Assembly: GCA_004325065.1 (NCBI GenBank) | Contig: PITI01000604.1 | Span: 1 to 10,372, forward strand | Source: Hamiltosporidium magnivora | Taxonomy: Eukaryota > Microsporidia > Dubosqiidae | Length of the DNA: 10,372 nt | Direction of reading: 5' to 3' | Part shown: piece after piece, positions 1 to 7,061 of the stretch | Position numbering within the stretch: position 1 is the stretch's first letter | Layout of the letters: every line of letters begins with the position of its first letter | Notes under the pieces: generated by a model | The model's database searches: none | Seen by the model: the letters and a program-made list of their open reading frames with translations, nothing else | Told to the model about the DNA's origin: nothing | Made by a program: the position numbers and the translations under genes

Positions 1-1013
1 GTTTTTTATGTGGTTATCCTCCCTCCACTTTCTTATTTTTAACAAAAAATATTAATTTGTTTTATTTACAAAATTGAATTTTAATTTATTTAATTTACGA
101 TAAAAAGAAAATTATGGATTTTTTAGAAAAAAAATGACATATATTATATTTCTAGAAATTTTGTAAATTTATAGTATTTTATACAATTATTTAAAGGAAA
201 AACCTAACATACTACCTACTTTTTACACTTTCAGCCAACTTCTTTTAAAATAATCATTTTTTTTATTCATTTGTGCTTTTTATGTATTTTCATGTAATAT
301 TACAAATAAAAGTATTTATTGAATGAAAAATGATTAAAACATATTAGTTTAATTTAGAAAAATCAATAAAAATATTTTTTCACAATAATTTCATTTAAAA
401 ATCCAATGTTTTTTAGATTTATATTTATTTATTTACAAATTTTATTTAATGATTCTATCATACTATTTAGTAAATTATAAAGGAAAAATTGATCATTTTT
501 AAAATTGAATTTTGCTCAAATATAGATAATATATTTTTTTTAACATATTTTGATCCTTAAAAAATGACTTAGGGACGGATTTATTTGGGCTTTAAAAAAC
601 TTTATAATCGACCAAGATATATAGAAAAGTAGTAAACTTAATGAAAAATATTTATTTTTTATGTTCAAGGATAATAAATCTAGATGATAGTTTATTGTTA
701 TAAAATATATTTTTTAAAAAAGTTAGGCATATTATTCATTACGAATTAATCTTTGATAATCTAACCATATTAAATTTGTATTCGAAATTTATTTATTAAA
801 AGACAAATAAATTAGAAAACATTAATATGTATAAAAAAAGAACTTAAGTGTTAAAACTTTTTTTCTAAAAAGTGTAACTCGAAAAATTTAAACTATAATA
901 TATAAAAAACGTAAAATAAATATTTAATAAAACAAATTACGTATTTTTGTAGGTTTGATTTATCATTCAATTCGTCGATTTTTTGCATTTTAATTTCTAC
1001 AATTTTTTATTCG
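1..1013. other. AT-rich intergenic DNA, left edge
   Basis: No open frame of useful length and no RNA gene were seen. The sequence is nearly all A and T, with a few G/C-bearing patches around 560-600. The C-rich cluster at 18-26 is listed separately because it may be a start signal for a minus-strand gene beyond the left edge. Confidence 0.6.
18..26 (-). promoter_or_regulatory. GGAGGGAGG element, possible start-region signal
   Basis: On the minus strand this reads GGAGGGAGG, the only strongly G-rich run in the first kilobase. GGAGGG recurs upstream of the 179-aa gene (1608-1613). Microsporidian genes often carry a GGG or CCC triplet near the start codon, so this could belong to a minus-strand gene that begins just off the left edge. 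That gene is not visible, so the assignment is inference. Confidence 0.25.
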
Positions 1014-1553
1014 TTATAAAGCTCTACAGCCTTCTTTGTTTCTTTTAGTATTATTAGTTCTATCAACGAGTGTTCTTCGTATCATATTTTTTACTTTGGG
1101 ATCTAATTTATCTATAAGATGATAAATAATATCTGTAGATTTTTGTTTCTCAATTGATGACAACAGATGTGTAATAAATTTTACTTTTTCTGATACAGTA
1201 AAATTTTTAGTAACCGAAAGTATAAATTCACATATAAATATAGGATTCCATGTACATATAAGCTCTTTTATAAGTTGAATTCGTCTTTTATACTCGGTTT
1301 TAGAAGATCTATATAAATCATCTACAATCATTTTTTTTACCAAAACTATAATAGATCGTAATGTCCAATCTTTAACTATCCATTTTAGAACAACCACAAA
1401 ATCTGCTATTTGGTACTCATTTATATATTTCTTTAGATTGCAGCCAACTATACGTGCATTCTCTTCATTACGTATCCATTCTCCAAAATTAGCATCATAC
1501 GTTTCATCCATATGACACACTGTATTATCTATATCGCTATTATGAAGAACCAT
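1014..1553 (-). CDS. hypothetical protein, all-helical with repeat-like units (179 aa)
   Basis: I do not recognise this protein. It starts at a true ATG (1551-1553) and runs 179 codons without interruption, which is unusual by chance in DNA this rich in TAA and TAG. Composition is protein-like, with Trp, Cys and charged residues spread through it, unlike the K/N/F/I strings of shadow frames here. After a polar N-terminus (about 1-45) it looks wholly helical, with two or three similar units: residues 49-80 (ADFVVVLKWIV onward), 103-134 (NPIFICEFILSV onward) and 139-166 (STDIIYHLIDKL onward). Each pairs a hydrophobic helix with a second amphipathic one, as in HEAT- or PUM-like solenoids. No signal peptide or membrane segment is evident. 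An AAATTT tract and a GGAGGG palindrome lie upstream. The next gene upstream (the 590-aa protein) is 1.4 kb away. A lineage-specific microsporidian protein is the simplest reading. Confidence 0.65.
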   Translation of the reverse strand: MVLHNSDIDNTVCHMDETYDANFGEWIRNEENARIVGCNLKKYINEYQIADFVVVLKWIVKDWTLRSIIVLVKKMIVDDLYRSSKTEYKRRIQLIKELICTWNPIFICEFILSVTKNFTVSEKVKFITHLLSSIEKQKSTDIIYHLIDKLDPKVKNMIRRTLVDRTNNTKRNKEGCRAL

Positions 1554-1596
1554 GTGTTTTTTTAGATGAAAAAAAATTTAAAAATAATGTAGACTT

Positions 1597-1616
1597 AAAG
1601 GAGAATTCCCTCCTTT
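1597..1616. repeat. 7-bp inverted repeat upstream of the 179-aa gene
   Basis: AAAGGAG (1597-1603) and CTCCTTT (1610-1616) are perfect inverted arms around a 6-base centre, AATTCC. The repeat ends 44 bases before the ATG of the minus-strand 179-aa gene. It includes the GGAGGG also seen at the left edge. It may be a promoter or factor-binding site, or a 5' UTR hairpin; the sequence does not decide which. Confidence 0.45.
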
Positions 1617-2005
1617 TAATATATCCCGTTTAAGGTAAATTTTTGGAATCTAAAAACAATAAATTGCCAAAGTTAATATTATTGGTCACTGATAATGATT
1701 TTTTTAAAATTTCAATTTCTTTTAAATTATGTTTCTTTATTAAGAAATAAATATATTGACAAAAACCAACCAAATCTAAAGTTTTATAAAATATTATTTT
1801 TTAATCTTTTACTTTCAAATAAAATTATAATCTATAGAAATAACTTTATTTGAATAAAAAATTATTTAAAATTACAGAATGCCATTTGTTAGAAAACTCA
1901 AGACTATAATTCTTAAGAATATCATTAATACAGAATAATTACAATCTTAAGAATATCTTTTTAAAAAATTGTAATCTTAAGAATAACTTAGATAAGAATA
2001 TCATT

Positions 2006-2190
2006 AATATAAATTTATAATTACAATCTTATGAATAGCATTAATATAAATCTATAATTAGAATCTTATGAATATCATTAATATAAATCTATAATTACAA
2101 TCTTATTAATATCATTAATATAAATCTATAATTACAATCTTATGAATAGCATTAATATAAATTTATAATTACAATCTTAGTAATATATTT
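2006..2190. repeat. 37-bp tandem repeat array, five copies
   Basis: The unit begins AATATAAATCTATAATTACA and ends near AGCATT. Copies start at 2006, 2043, 2080, 2117 and 2154, an exact 37-base period, and differ by single substitutions. The last is partial. More degenerate relatives of the AATTACAATCTTAAGAATAT segment occur at about 1900-2005 and 2218-2245, so the array probably grew from an older motif. It has no coding potential. Confidence 0.9.
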
Positions 2191-2569
2191 AATTAGAAAA
2201 TCTTAATAAAATAAAATAATTACAATCTGGATTTTAAGAATATATTTTTTTATAATTATAAATCATAGATTTAATAAAAAAACATTAAATAAAATTTATT
2301 TCTATAAAACATCAAATTGCTTTAATTATCATAAATTTTAATATTTTGTTTTGCATTTTCTTAAAATGATAAATTAAAATCAAAAATACATTTTATTCAA
2401 TTTTTTAAAAAATTATCTTTTAGAATAAAATTATTACATTTTTTTATCAATTTGTCTTTTTGGTAAATTTGTTTAAACAAAATATTTAATAAAAAAAATT
2501 TAAGAAAAATGAGAATAAATATAATTTATACGACTAATTACGATTAAAGTTAATATTTTAATACTCTTA

Positions 2570-2606
2570 GTGTATAAGTATACAATTATATACTTACATT
2601 ATACAC
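2570..2606. repeat. bulged 13-bp hairpin
   Basis: GTGTATAA (2570-2577) pairs with TTATACAC (2599-2606). The inner GTATA (2578-2582) pairs with TATAC (2589-2593) around the loop CAATTA. Five unpaired bases (2594-2598) form a bulge on the 3' side. It lies about 360 bases past the stop codon of the minus-strand 590-aa gene. No function can be assigned; chance hairpins are common in AT-rich DNA, though 13 pairs is long. Confidence 0.5.
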
Positions 2607-2962
2607 CAAAAAAATATTTTATTAAATTTATATTATTTTCTTAATTGGAGATTACTAAAAATCAAATTAATTAGAAAAAATATATTTTTCAATTATTTGT
2701 TTCGTATAGAACATTTTATAGACTAAAGAGCATGTTTAAATAAAATTTAATTTAAGCTTAGTTTATATTAAAATCTGGAAATAAAACATTCTATTCTATT
2801 CTTAAAAGCAAACTTCAGATTTTAAGTATTTTTTTTTGTTTTTACTTCTCCTATGTAAAAATAAGTGTTAACAAAAGACTAAAGTTAAGATTTAAGATTG
2901 TTTATGGCTTTCTCAATCACTACCTCTCAAATTAATATTTATTTAAAATTTAGAGCAAATTT

Positions 2963-4735
2963 TCAGTATTTTAATACAATTGAATGATTACTTTTATCTG
3001 ATATTTTAATATTTGTAATTTTAAACACTAAAAACTTAAGTGTGTTGTAAAAAGTAAAATAATTATCATTTGTTTCTTTCTTTGTCCAAAACATTTTCAA
3101 AATTTTAAATTTTAGAGATTGTTCAGCAGTAATTACAATCTTACAGACGAGTTGTGTGTCAGAAGAAAAGCAAAAGTGATTTTTTAAATAGAAAAAAAGA
3201 TTTCTATAATCGTTATACTGTGTCATATAATATAATACATGTGTATTAAACATATCAGAAAATATTTTGGTGATTCTTTTTGATTTAAATAATACAACAA
3301 TTGAAATGTATTTGTGAAGGTTTTCTCTGGTACAAAATTTCGGCTTTCTGATCAGTAAATTGCAAAATTTTTTAAAAGATTTCGTTTCAAAATAAAATTC
3401 TAATAGTTTCAAAAAATCTGTTTTTTTATAATAATAAGCAATTAAATGCAAATCAGTGTTTGATTTGATAAGATATCTCTTTCTTAAAATAAAATTTAAA
3501 TTTAAATTTTTCTTCTTCAGATGTCTCACTAATCGCTTAAAATTTTTTACATCTTTGATTAGATAAAAAAAATATCCAAGAAAATCGTAATCTTTGTAAA
3601 AAAGTTTAAATCTTTTATATAGAAACTCAATAATCACCTTTAAACTTATTCTGTGACTTACATTTATAGACTTACAATTAAATACAAACTTTAAATTGTA
3701 AAAATCTGTATTGTCTTTCTTATTTCTGAGAATAGTTATAATATTTTTCTGTTCAAAGTTTATTTTTTGTCCAGATAAAACATAAAATTTTATACCGTTT
3801 TTTACAATTGATCTATCAAAATTATAAATAGAATAATTTAAAAATATATTTTTAAATTCTATTGGAAAGCATTTGAATGCCACTCTAAACAACTTATTTT
3901 GTATCAAATCCTGATATATATTATTATTACATTCATTTATATTAAATTCATATAATATATTAGAATAGAGCCATATACATTCATATATATTGTCATAATT
4001 ACCCCCAAATGCAGTTAATGATAATTCTCTCACCAATTTGAAATCCAATAAAGAATATATTTGTACTTTTTCACTTAAAATAAAAATGTGAAATTTAGTT
4101 AAGAAAAATTTATAAAATTTTTCTGGTTTTTTGATTACAGAATATAAACAGTTTGGACTTAAAATAAATAAATCGGTTTGATTTTCAAACACACACCAAC
4201 CTGTAACACAAAACTCTATCTTATACACATCCAAATTCTCTAAAAAAGAAGCTTCCCCAAAAATATTGGAATCTTTTTTTCTATAATCGAAATATCCAAA
4301 ATATACTTTTTTTTTCACCACCAAATTTATTTTGTTCTCAAAAATACAAAAATCGGTTATTCCTTCCTGAAAATTACAAATTCTCATTTTTTTAATTCCC
4401 TCACTCGTTATCTTTAATCTGTAAACACCACATCTCCATATAAAATACACCTTTTTAAATACCTTAAACACCTTAACATTATTTGCCACCATTTCTAACT
4501 CACACCCACCTAATACCATGGAATATAAACGTCCGTCTTCACTCAATACCACCAAATATTCATCTACTACCACCATCTTCTCTATTTCCATGTCACATAC
4601 CACATCCTTATATATTTTACCTACTAAATTGTAAAAATACAATTTATCCTTTCCTTTAATTACCACCTCATCTCCATAACCACATATCTTCTCTACATTT
4701 GTAGGTAATTTACCTATAAATATTTTCCCTATCAT
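2963..4735 (-). CDS. beta-propeller/alpha-solenoid protein, possibly Vps18/Pep3-like (HOPS/CORVET)
   Basis: This is a 590-codon uninterrupted gene from an ATG (4733-4735) to TGA. Residues about 1-265 are short beta strands with turn motifs (for example LSEDGRLYSMVL at 63-74), as in a beta-propeller. From about 275 on the chain looks helical. The junction ILYEFNINE, followed by a helix with an LFRVAFKCF segment (282-290), resembles the propeller-to-solenoid junction of Vps18. The later FEQKNIITILRN and NTDLHLIAYYY segments also fit the order of features in that family. Vps18 is a core subunit of the HOPS and CORVET tethering complexes on endosomes and vacuoles. The match is by pattern only. 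Known Vps18 proteins are much longer and end in a RING finger; here no C-terminal Cys/His cluster is present. Vps16, Vps11 or a nucleoporin of the same architecture are alternatives. No GGG triplet lies near the start. Confidence 0.85.
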   Translation of the reverse strand: MIGKIFIGKLPTNVEKICGYGDEVVIKGKDKLYFYNLVGKIYKDVVCDMEIEKMVVVDEYLVVLSEDGRLYSMVLGGCELEMVANNVKVFKVFKKVYFIWRCGVYRLKITSEGIKKMRICNFQEGITDFCIFENKINLVVKKKVYFGYFDYRKKDSNIFGEASFLENLDVYKIEFCVTGWCVFENQTDLFILSPNCLYSVIKKPEKFYKFFLTKFHIFILSEKVQIYSLLDFKLVRELSLTAFGGNYDNIYECIWLYSNILYEFNINECNNNIYQDLIQNKLFRVAFKCFPIEFKNIFLNYSIYNFDRSIVKNGIKFYVLSGQKINFEQKNIITILRNKKDNTDFYNLKFVFNCKSINVSHRISLKVIIEFLYKRFKLFYKDYDFLGYFFYLIKDVKNFKRLVRHLKKKNLNLNFILRKRYLIKSNTDLHLIAYYYKKTDFLKLLEFYFETKSFKKFCNLLIRKPKFCTRENLHKYISIVVLFKSKRITKIFSDMFNTHVLYYMTQYNDYRNLFFYLKNHFCFSSDTQLVCKIVITAEQSLKFKILKMFWTKKETNDNYFTFYNTLKFLVFKITNIKISDKSNHSIVLKY

Positions 4736-5241
4736 TTTTTTTTCTGTAACACGGAAAATACAAATAAAAGAATAAAAATGAAACTTTGTACCACAAAATG
4801 ATTAAAAAATTTCTTTAAACGTAAATCTTAGCTAGAAAATTCTGTAGAAATTAGAAATTAATAAGACCCCTTTAAATTATAATAATAATACAGTTTATTA
4901 AGACCCCTTTATTTGTATATTTACTTTCAAATATTAGCATATATTAAGACCCCTTTAATTACTGTTAACTCACTGTTTATTAAGACCCCTTTATTTGTAA
5001 ATTTAAATAAAAAAAGACATAATAAATAAGACCCCTTTAATTACCGTAAAATAAACTGTTTATTAAGCCCCCTTTATTTGTAAATTTAAATAAAAAAAGA
5101 CATAATAAATAAGACCCCTTTAATTACCGTAAAAATACTGATCCCGAAACCCCCCTTAAACAAGACCCTTTTACTTTTTTATCCAGGATACTAACCCATA
5201 TATCAATCATCACTTAAAACCCTTCTTTTCCATAATTAACA
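4736..5241. other. intergenic region between TBCA and the 590-aa gene
   Basis: No gene is present. The region is downstream of TBCA and upstream of the 590-aa gene, both on the minus strand. Most of it is the AAGACCCC repeat array described separately. On the right (5140-5240) are further C-rich patches, including a run of six C near 5151. The 100 bases before the start of the 590-aa gene carry no CCC or GGG triplet. Confidence 0.6.
4855..5170. repeat. higher-order tandem array of AAGACCCC motifs, about 83-bp unit
   Basis: The motif AAGACCCC(T)TTA occurs at 4863, 4900, 4946, 4982, 5028, (5065 with one change), 5111 and, shortened, 5162. Spacings alternate 37, 46, 36, 46, 37, 46, so the true unit is about 83 bases holding two motif copies. 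Units run 4892-4972, 4973-5055 and 5056-5138, with half a unit before them. The last two are nearly identical, implying recent duplication; the first is diverged. On the minus strand the motif reads TAAAGGGGTCTT, which puts a GGG signal repeatedly upstream of the 590-aa gene. A role in transcription initiation is inference. Confidence 0.9.
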
Positions 5242-5508
5242 CTAACATTCTATTTCTTTCAATACCTCGCTATTCTCTCCACTTTTCTCTAAAATATCTT
5301 TTAATTCAGAACAAAACTTTTGTATATTAATATTACACTCACTGATACAACCAACACACTCACTACACTTTTCATTATACTTACGTATTTCATATTCATC
5401 CATATTATTACTCTCTTTACTTTTAAGCTTTTCTAATTCTTTTAAATAATATTTCTTCTCTTTTAAAAGTCTTTTAAGTGCATTTTCTAAGATTATTTTT
5501 CTATCCAT
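5242..5508 (-). CDS. TBCA: tubulin-binding cofactor A (TBCA/Rbl2 family)
   Basis: The product is 88 aa. Tubulin cofactor A holds newly folded beta-tubulin in the cytosol before alpha/beta heterodimer assembly. The family is a small three-helix bundle of roughly 100-115 residues. The order of family features is present: helix 1 with LLKEKKYYLKELEKLKSK (14-31), the linker and YEIRKYNEKCSEC (39-51), then helix 3 with CSELKDILEK (66-75). The YxI(K/R)K-type segment opening helix 2 and the L-K-E-K-x-x-Y pattern in helix 1 are typical. The protein is shorter than most homologues, as expected in microsporidia. The ATG at 5506-5508 is preceded by GGGCAA on the coding strand, a GGG signal three bases from the start, with an AAATTT-like tract further up. 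Recognition is by pattern; a different small coiled coil is the main alternative. Confidence 0.82.
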   Translation of the reverse strand: MDRKIILENALKRLLKEKKYYLKELEKLKSKESNNMDEYEIRKYNEKCSECVGCISECNINIQKFCSELKDILEKSGENSEVLKEIEC

Positions 5509-5517
5509 TTGCCCTTC
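5509..5517 (-). promoter_or_regulatory. GGG start-proximal signal of TBCA
   Basis: On the minus strand GGG (5512-5514) sits three bases before the ATG, in the context GAAGGGCAA. Microsporidian genes commonly have a CCC or GGG triplet at this place, linked to transcription starting very close to the start codon. It supports the chosen start. An AAATTT-like tract lies about 30 bases further upstream. Confidence 0.5.
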
Positions 5518-5636
5518 TTTTTATTACTTTATTTAATAAATTTTTATTTCTCCTTTTTTTCTTAGTTTTTCTTAAATTTTTTGGGCTTTTTTTTTATTTC
5601 TTGCTTCTTTTTTTATTTTTGCGTCATAGATTTTTT

Positions 5637-5730
5637 TAATTTCCTATGTTCTTTTTAATTTCCTTTGTTTTTTTTAATTTCTTATATTTTTTTTAATTTC
5701 TTATGTTTTTTTAATTTCTTATGTTTTCTG
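5637..5730. repeat. 18-19 bp minisatellite, five copies
   Basis: The core TTAATTTC starts at 5637, 5655, 5674, 5693 and 5711, each followed by a TTATGTTTTTT-like spacer. The period is 18-19 bases. It is T-rich and likely arose by slippage. It lies upstream of TBCA on the minus strand, where it reads as A-rich. Confidence 0.8.
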
Positions 5731-5956
5731 AATACTTCTATAATTTTCTTACATTTTCCTTAATTCTTCTTACATTTTAGTTTTTCTTAGTTTTTTAAAT
5801 TTTTATCTGTTTCTTACTTTCCTATATTTTTCTTATTTTTTTGAGTTTTTCAATTTTTTCTAAGTTTTTAAAAAATATTTTTTTTTACAGAAATTTTGGT
5901 TTAAGAAAATTGTAGTGTAATAAACATTTAACACCCTATTAACAACTACGCTTAAT

Positions 5957-6044
5957 AAAACCCTTTAAACATACATTCTAATAATTACCCCCCCCATACA
6001 TATACTTATTACTAACACCCTTATAACATATATTCTAATAATTA
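5957..6044. repeat. imperfect direct repeat with CCC motif
   Basis: Two copies of about 30 bases, each a CCCTT-type motif followed by ACATAYATTCTAATAATTA, occur at about 5957-5987 and 6014-6044, 57 bases apart. The shared TTCTAATAATTA starts at 5976 and 6033. Each copy couples a CCC triplet to the same A/T block, so the pair may be a duplicated initiation-like element, which is inference. Confidence 0.7.
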
Positions 6045-6113
6045 ACACCTTTTTATTCGTTAACCTATAATCGTATTACCACATAAAATTATATATATTC
6101 ATTTATTTAAAAA

Positions 6114-6117
6114 CCCC
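6114..6117 (+). promoter_or_regulatory. CCCC directly before the snoRNA
   Basis: CCCC (6114-6117) ends exactly where the 5' strand of the snoRNA terminal stem begins. It matches the CCC signal found next to microsporidian start sites and may mark the transcription start or processing boundary. There is no A-box or B-box-like sequence that would point clearly to RNA polymerase III. Confidence 0.35.
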
Positions 6118-6187
6118 TGTGTTTAAATGATGAAATTCATTCGCAGACCTGTTCTGACCAATGAGGATGTATTTTCTGATAGACACA
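6118..6187 (+). ncRNA. box C/D snoRNA, SNORD25 (U25)/snR56-like, guiding SSU rRNA methylation
   Basis: All parts of a C/D snoRNA are present in order: box C ATGATGA (6127-6133), box D' CTGA (6154-6157), box C' ATGAGGA (6161-6167) and box D CTGA (6176-6179). TGTGTTTA (6118-6125) pairs over 8 bp with TAGACACA (6180-6187), one pair being G-U, and closes the terminal stem next to boxes C and D. The guide before D' (6141-6153) pairs over 13 bp, with one G-U, to the conserved SSU rRNA segment AACAGGUCUGUGA. The N+5 rule selects the fifth base, G, of that segment. From memory, human SNORD25 and yeast snR56 guide this G, and SNORD25 has the same layout, including a very short C'-D interval. The RNA would act in the nucleolus with Nop1/fibrillarin. 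It stands alone, not in an intron. The rRNA of this organism is not in the window, so its target is inferred from conserved rRNA. Confidence 0.88.
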
Positions 6188-6200
6188 TAAATAAAACACC

Positions 6201-6213
6201 CCTTTTTAAAAGG
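6201..6213. terminator. short palindrome with T-run after the snoRNA
   Basis: CCTTTT (6201-6206) and AAAAGG (6208-6213) form a small palindrome 13 bases past the snoRNA stem, containing a T-run that could end a polymerase III transcript. The pairing is weak and the T-run short of distinctive in this DNA, so it is only a candidate 3' end. Confidence 0.25.
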
Positions 6214-6555
6214 AGAAGTTCTTTTTATACAGTCACTGTTTTTTGTATACATGTGACTTGCTATAGAAGGAAATAAACATTATTTTATACGTGCGTTTAT
6301 AATATTGATATTCAGCTTTATAATTCTTTCTATAAACTGACAGTTTGTAAATAAATGCGTTTTGGTATTTTTTATGAACTTTTTTTTTAAATTTGTTCTT
6401 CCTTTTTATTTTTTTTCTTTCAATTTGTAAAGATTTTTTAGAAATTTTTACTGTAAAATGTACAAATTTCAAAAATAAATTTTAAGACAATTTATAAAAA
6501 GCATAAATAAGTTTTAAAGAGTTTTTATAAAGTGTGGGAAATAAAAAAAGCAAAG

Positions 6556-6707
6556 AAAAACATATAAATTAGAAAAACTTAGAAACCTAGAAAAACATAT
6601 AAATTTGAAACTTAGAAATTTAGAAAAACATATAAATTAGAAAAACTTAGAAACTTAGTAAAACATATAAATTAGAAACTTAGAAATTAAAAACTTAGAA
6701 ATTTACA
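6556..6707. repeat. 34-35 bp minisatellite around CATATAAATT
   Basis: CATATAAATT starts at 6561, 6596, 6629 and 6664, each followed by a variable number of AGAAACTTAG blocks. The nested arrangement suggests slippage at two scales, a unit of about 10-12 bases inside one of about 34-35. It is non-coding, A-rich on the plus strand. Confidence 0.8.
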
Positions 6708-7048
6708 AATGTAATCTTAAACTTACAAATATATAATAAATAAATATAAAATAAATATAATTGATTGAATAGAAATGAAAACTTAAAACCTCCTAAGACA
6801 AACTACAAATAAGAATATAAATATATTTTAAAATGTTTAAGTTGTATTAAAAAAATTAACAAATTAAATATTTAAATACATTTTGATACGTCACTTCATA
6901 AAAGTTTGTACCGGCAAAGATAAATAAAAAAACCAATTTTTCTATCAGAAACTCATATAAACGAATTAAAAAAAATACTAAAAGGAAAACAAAACGATAT
7001 AAACGAATAAAAAAAAATATAAAAAAATATAAAAAAAAAGAAAGAAAG

Positions 7049-7051
7049 CCC
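7049..7051 (+). promoter_or_regulatory. CCC start-proximal signal of TAP42
   Basis: CCC lies 10 bases before the ATG at 7062, followed by the A/T-rich ATTTAAA. This is the usual microsporidian arrangement and supports the chosen start codon. There is no in-frame ATG immediately upstream. Confidence 0.5.
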
Positions 7052-7061
7052 ACGATTTAAA

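Larger units (their letters stand above)
1554..2962. other. AT-rich intergenic region with repeats
   Basis: No gene was found in this 1.4-kb gap between the 590-aa gene and the 179-aa gene. It lies downstream of the former and upstream of the latter, both on the minus strand. It contains the inverted repeat at 1597-1616, the 37-bp array at 2006-2190 with degenerate copies before it, and the hairpin at 2570-2606. There is also an 8-bp inverted pair, AAAATCTG near 2770 and CAGATTTT near 2816. The rest is A/T-rich sequence without open frames. Confidence 0.6.
5509..6117. other. T-rich and CCC-rich intergenic DNA upstream of the snoRNA
   Basis: No coding frame is present. About 5520-5880 is T-rich low-complexity sequence that includes a minisatellite (5637-5730). 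From about 5920 it changes to A/T sequence with spaced C-runs such as AACACCC, AAACCCTTTAAA and a run of eight C at 5988-5995. The change in composition suggests the second half is a promoter or 5' flank for the snoRNA, though no specific element can be proved. Confidence 0.5.
6188..7061. other. intergenic region between the snoRNA and TAP42
   Basis: No supported gene is present. Apparent frames on the minus strand at 6233-6472 and 6856-7053 begin at TTG or GTG and are translations of T- or A-rich tracts. A perfect 13-base palindrome centred on AAACTGACAGTTT lies near 6333-6345. A four-copy minisatellite occupies about 6556-6707. The last 100 bases are A-rich, with a twice-repeated ATAAACGAAT block, and form the TAP42 leader. 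Confidence 0.5.

Noticed and set aside
180..280. weak C/D-like pattern on the minus strand near CTGA at 232-235
   Set aside because: Box C has a mismatch, there is no closing stem and the guide matches no conserved rRNA segment I recognise.
4855..5170. telomeric repeat or CRISPR array
   Set aside because: Unit length of 83 bases with alternating spacing, diverging spacers that are themselves repeated, and no adjacent features of either kind.
5150..5215. possible second C/D snoRNA on the minus strand (GTGATGA near 5204-5210)
   Set aside because: No CTGA box D at a suitable distance and no closing stem.
6127..6276. 49-codon plus-strand frame starting ATGATG
   Set aside because: Its start is box C of the snoRNA and the RNA features explain the sequence better.
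6233..6472. 79-codon minus-strand frame rich in Lys and Tyr
   Set aside because: It starts at TTG with no ATG until near its end, has low-complexity composition and no start signal.
6856..7053. 65-codon minus-strand frame rich in Phe and Leu
   Set aside because: It starts at GTG and is the complement of the A-rich TAP42 leader.
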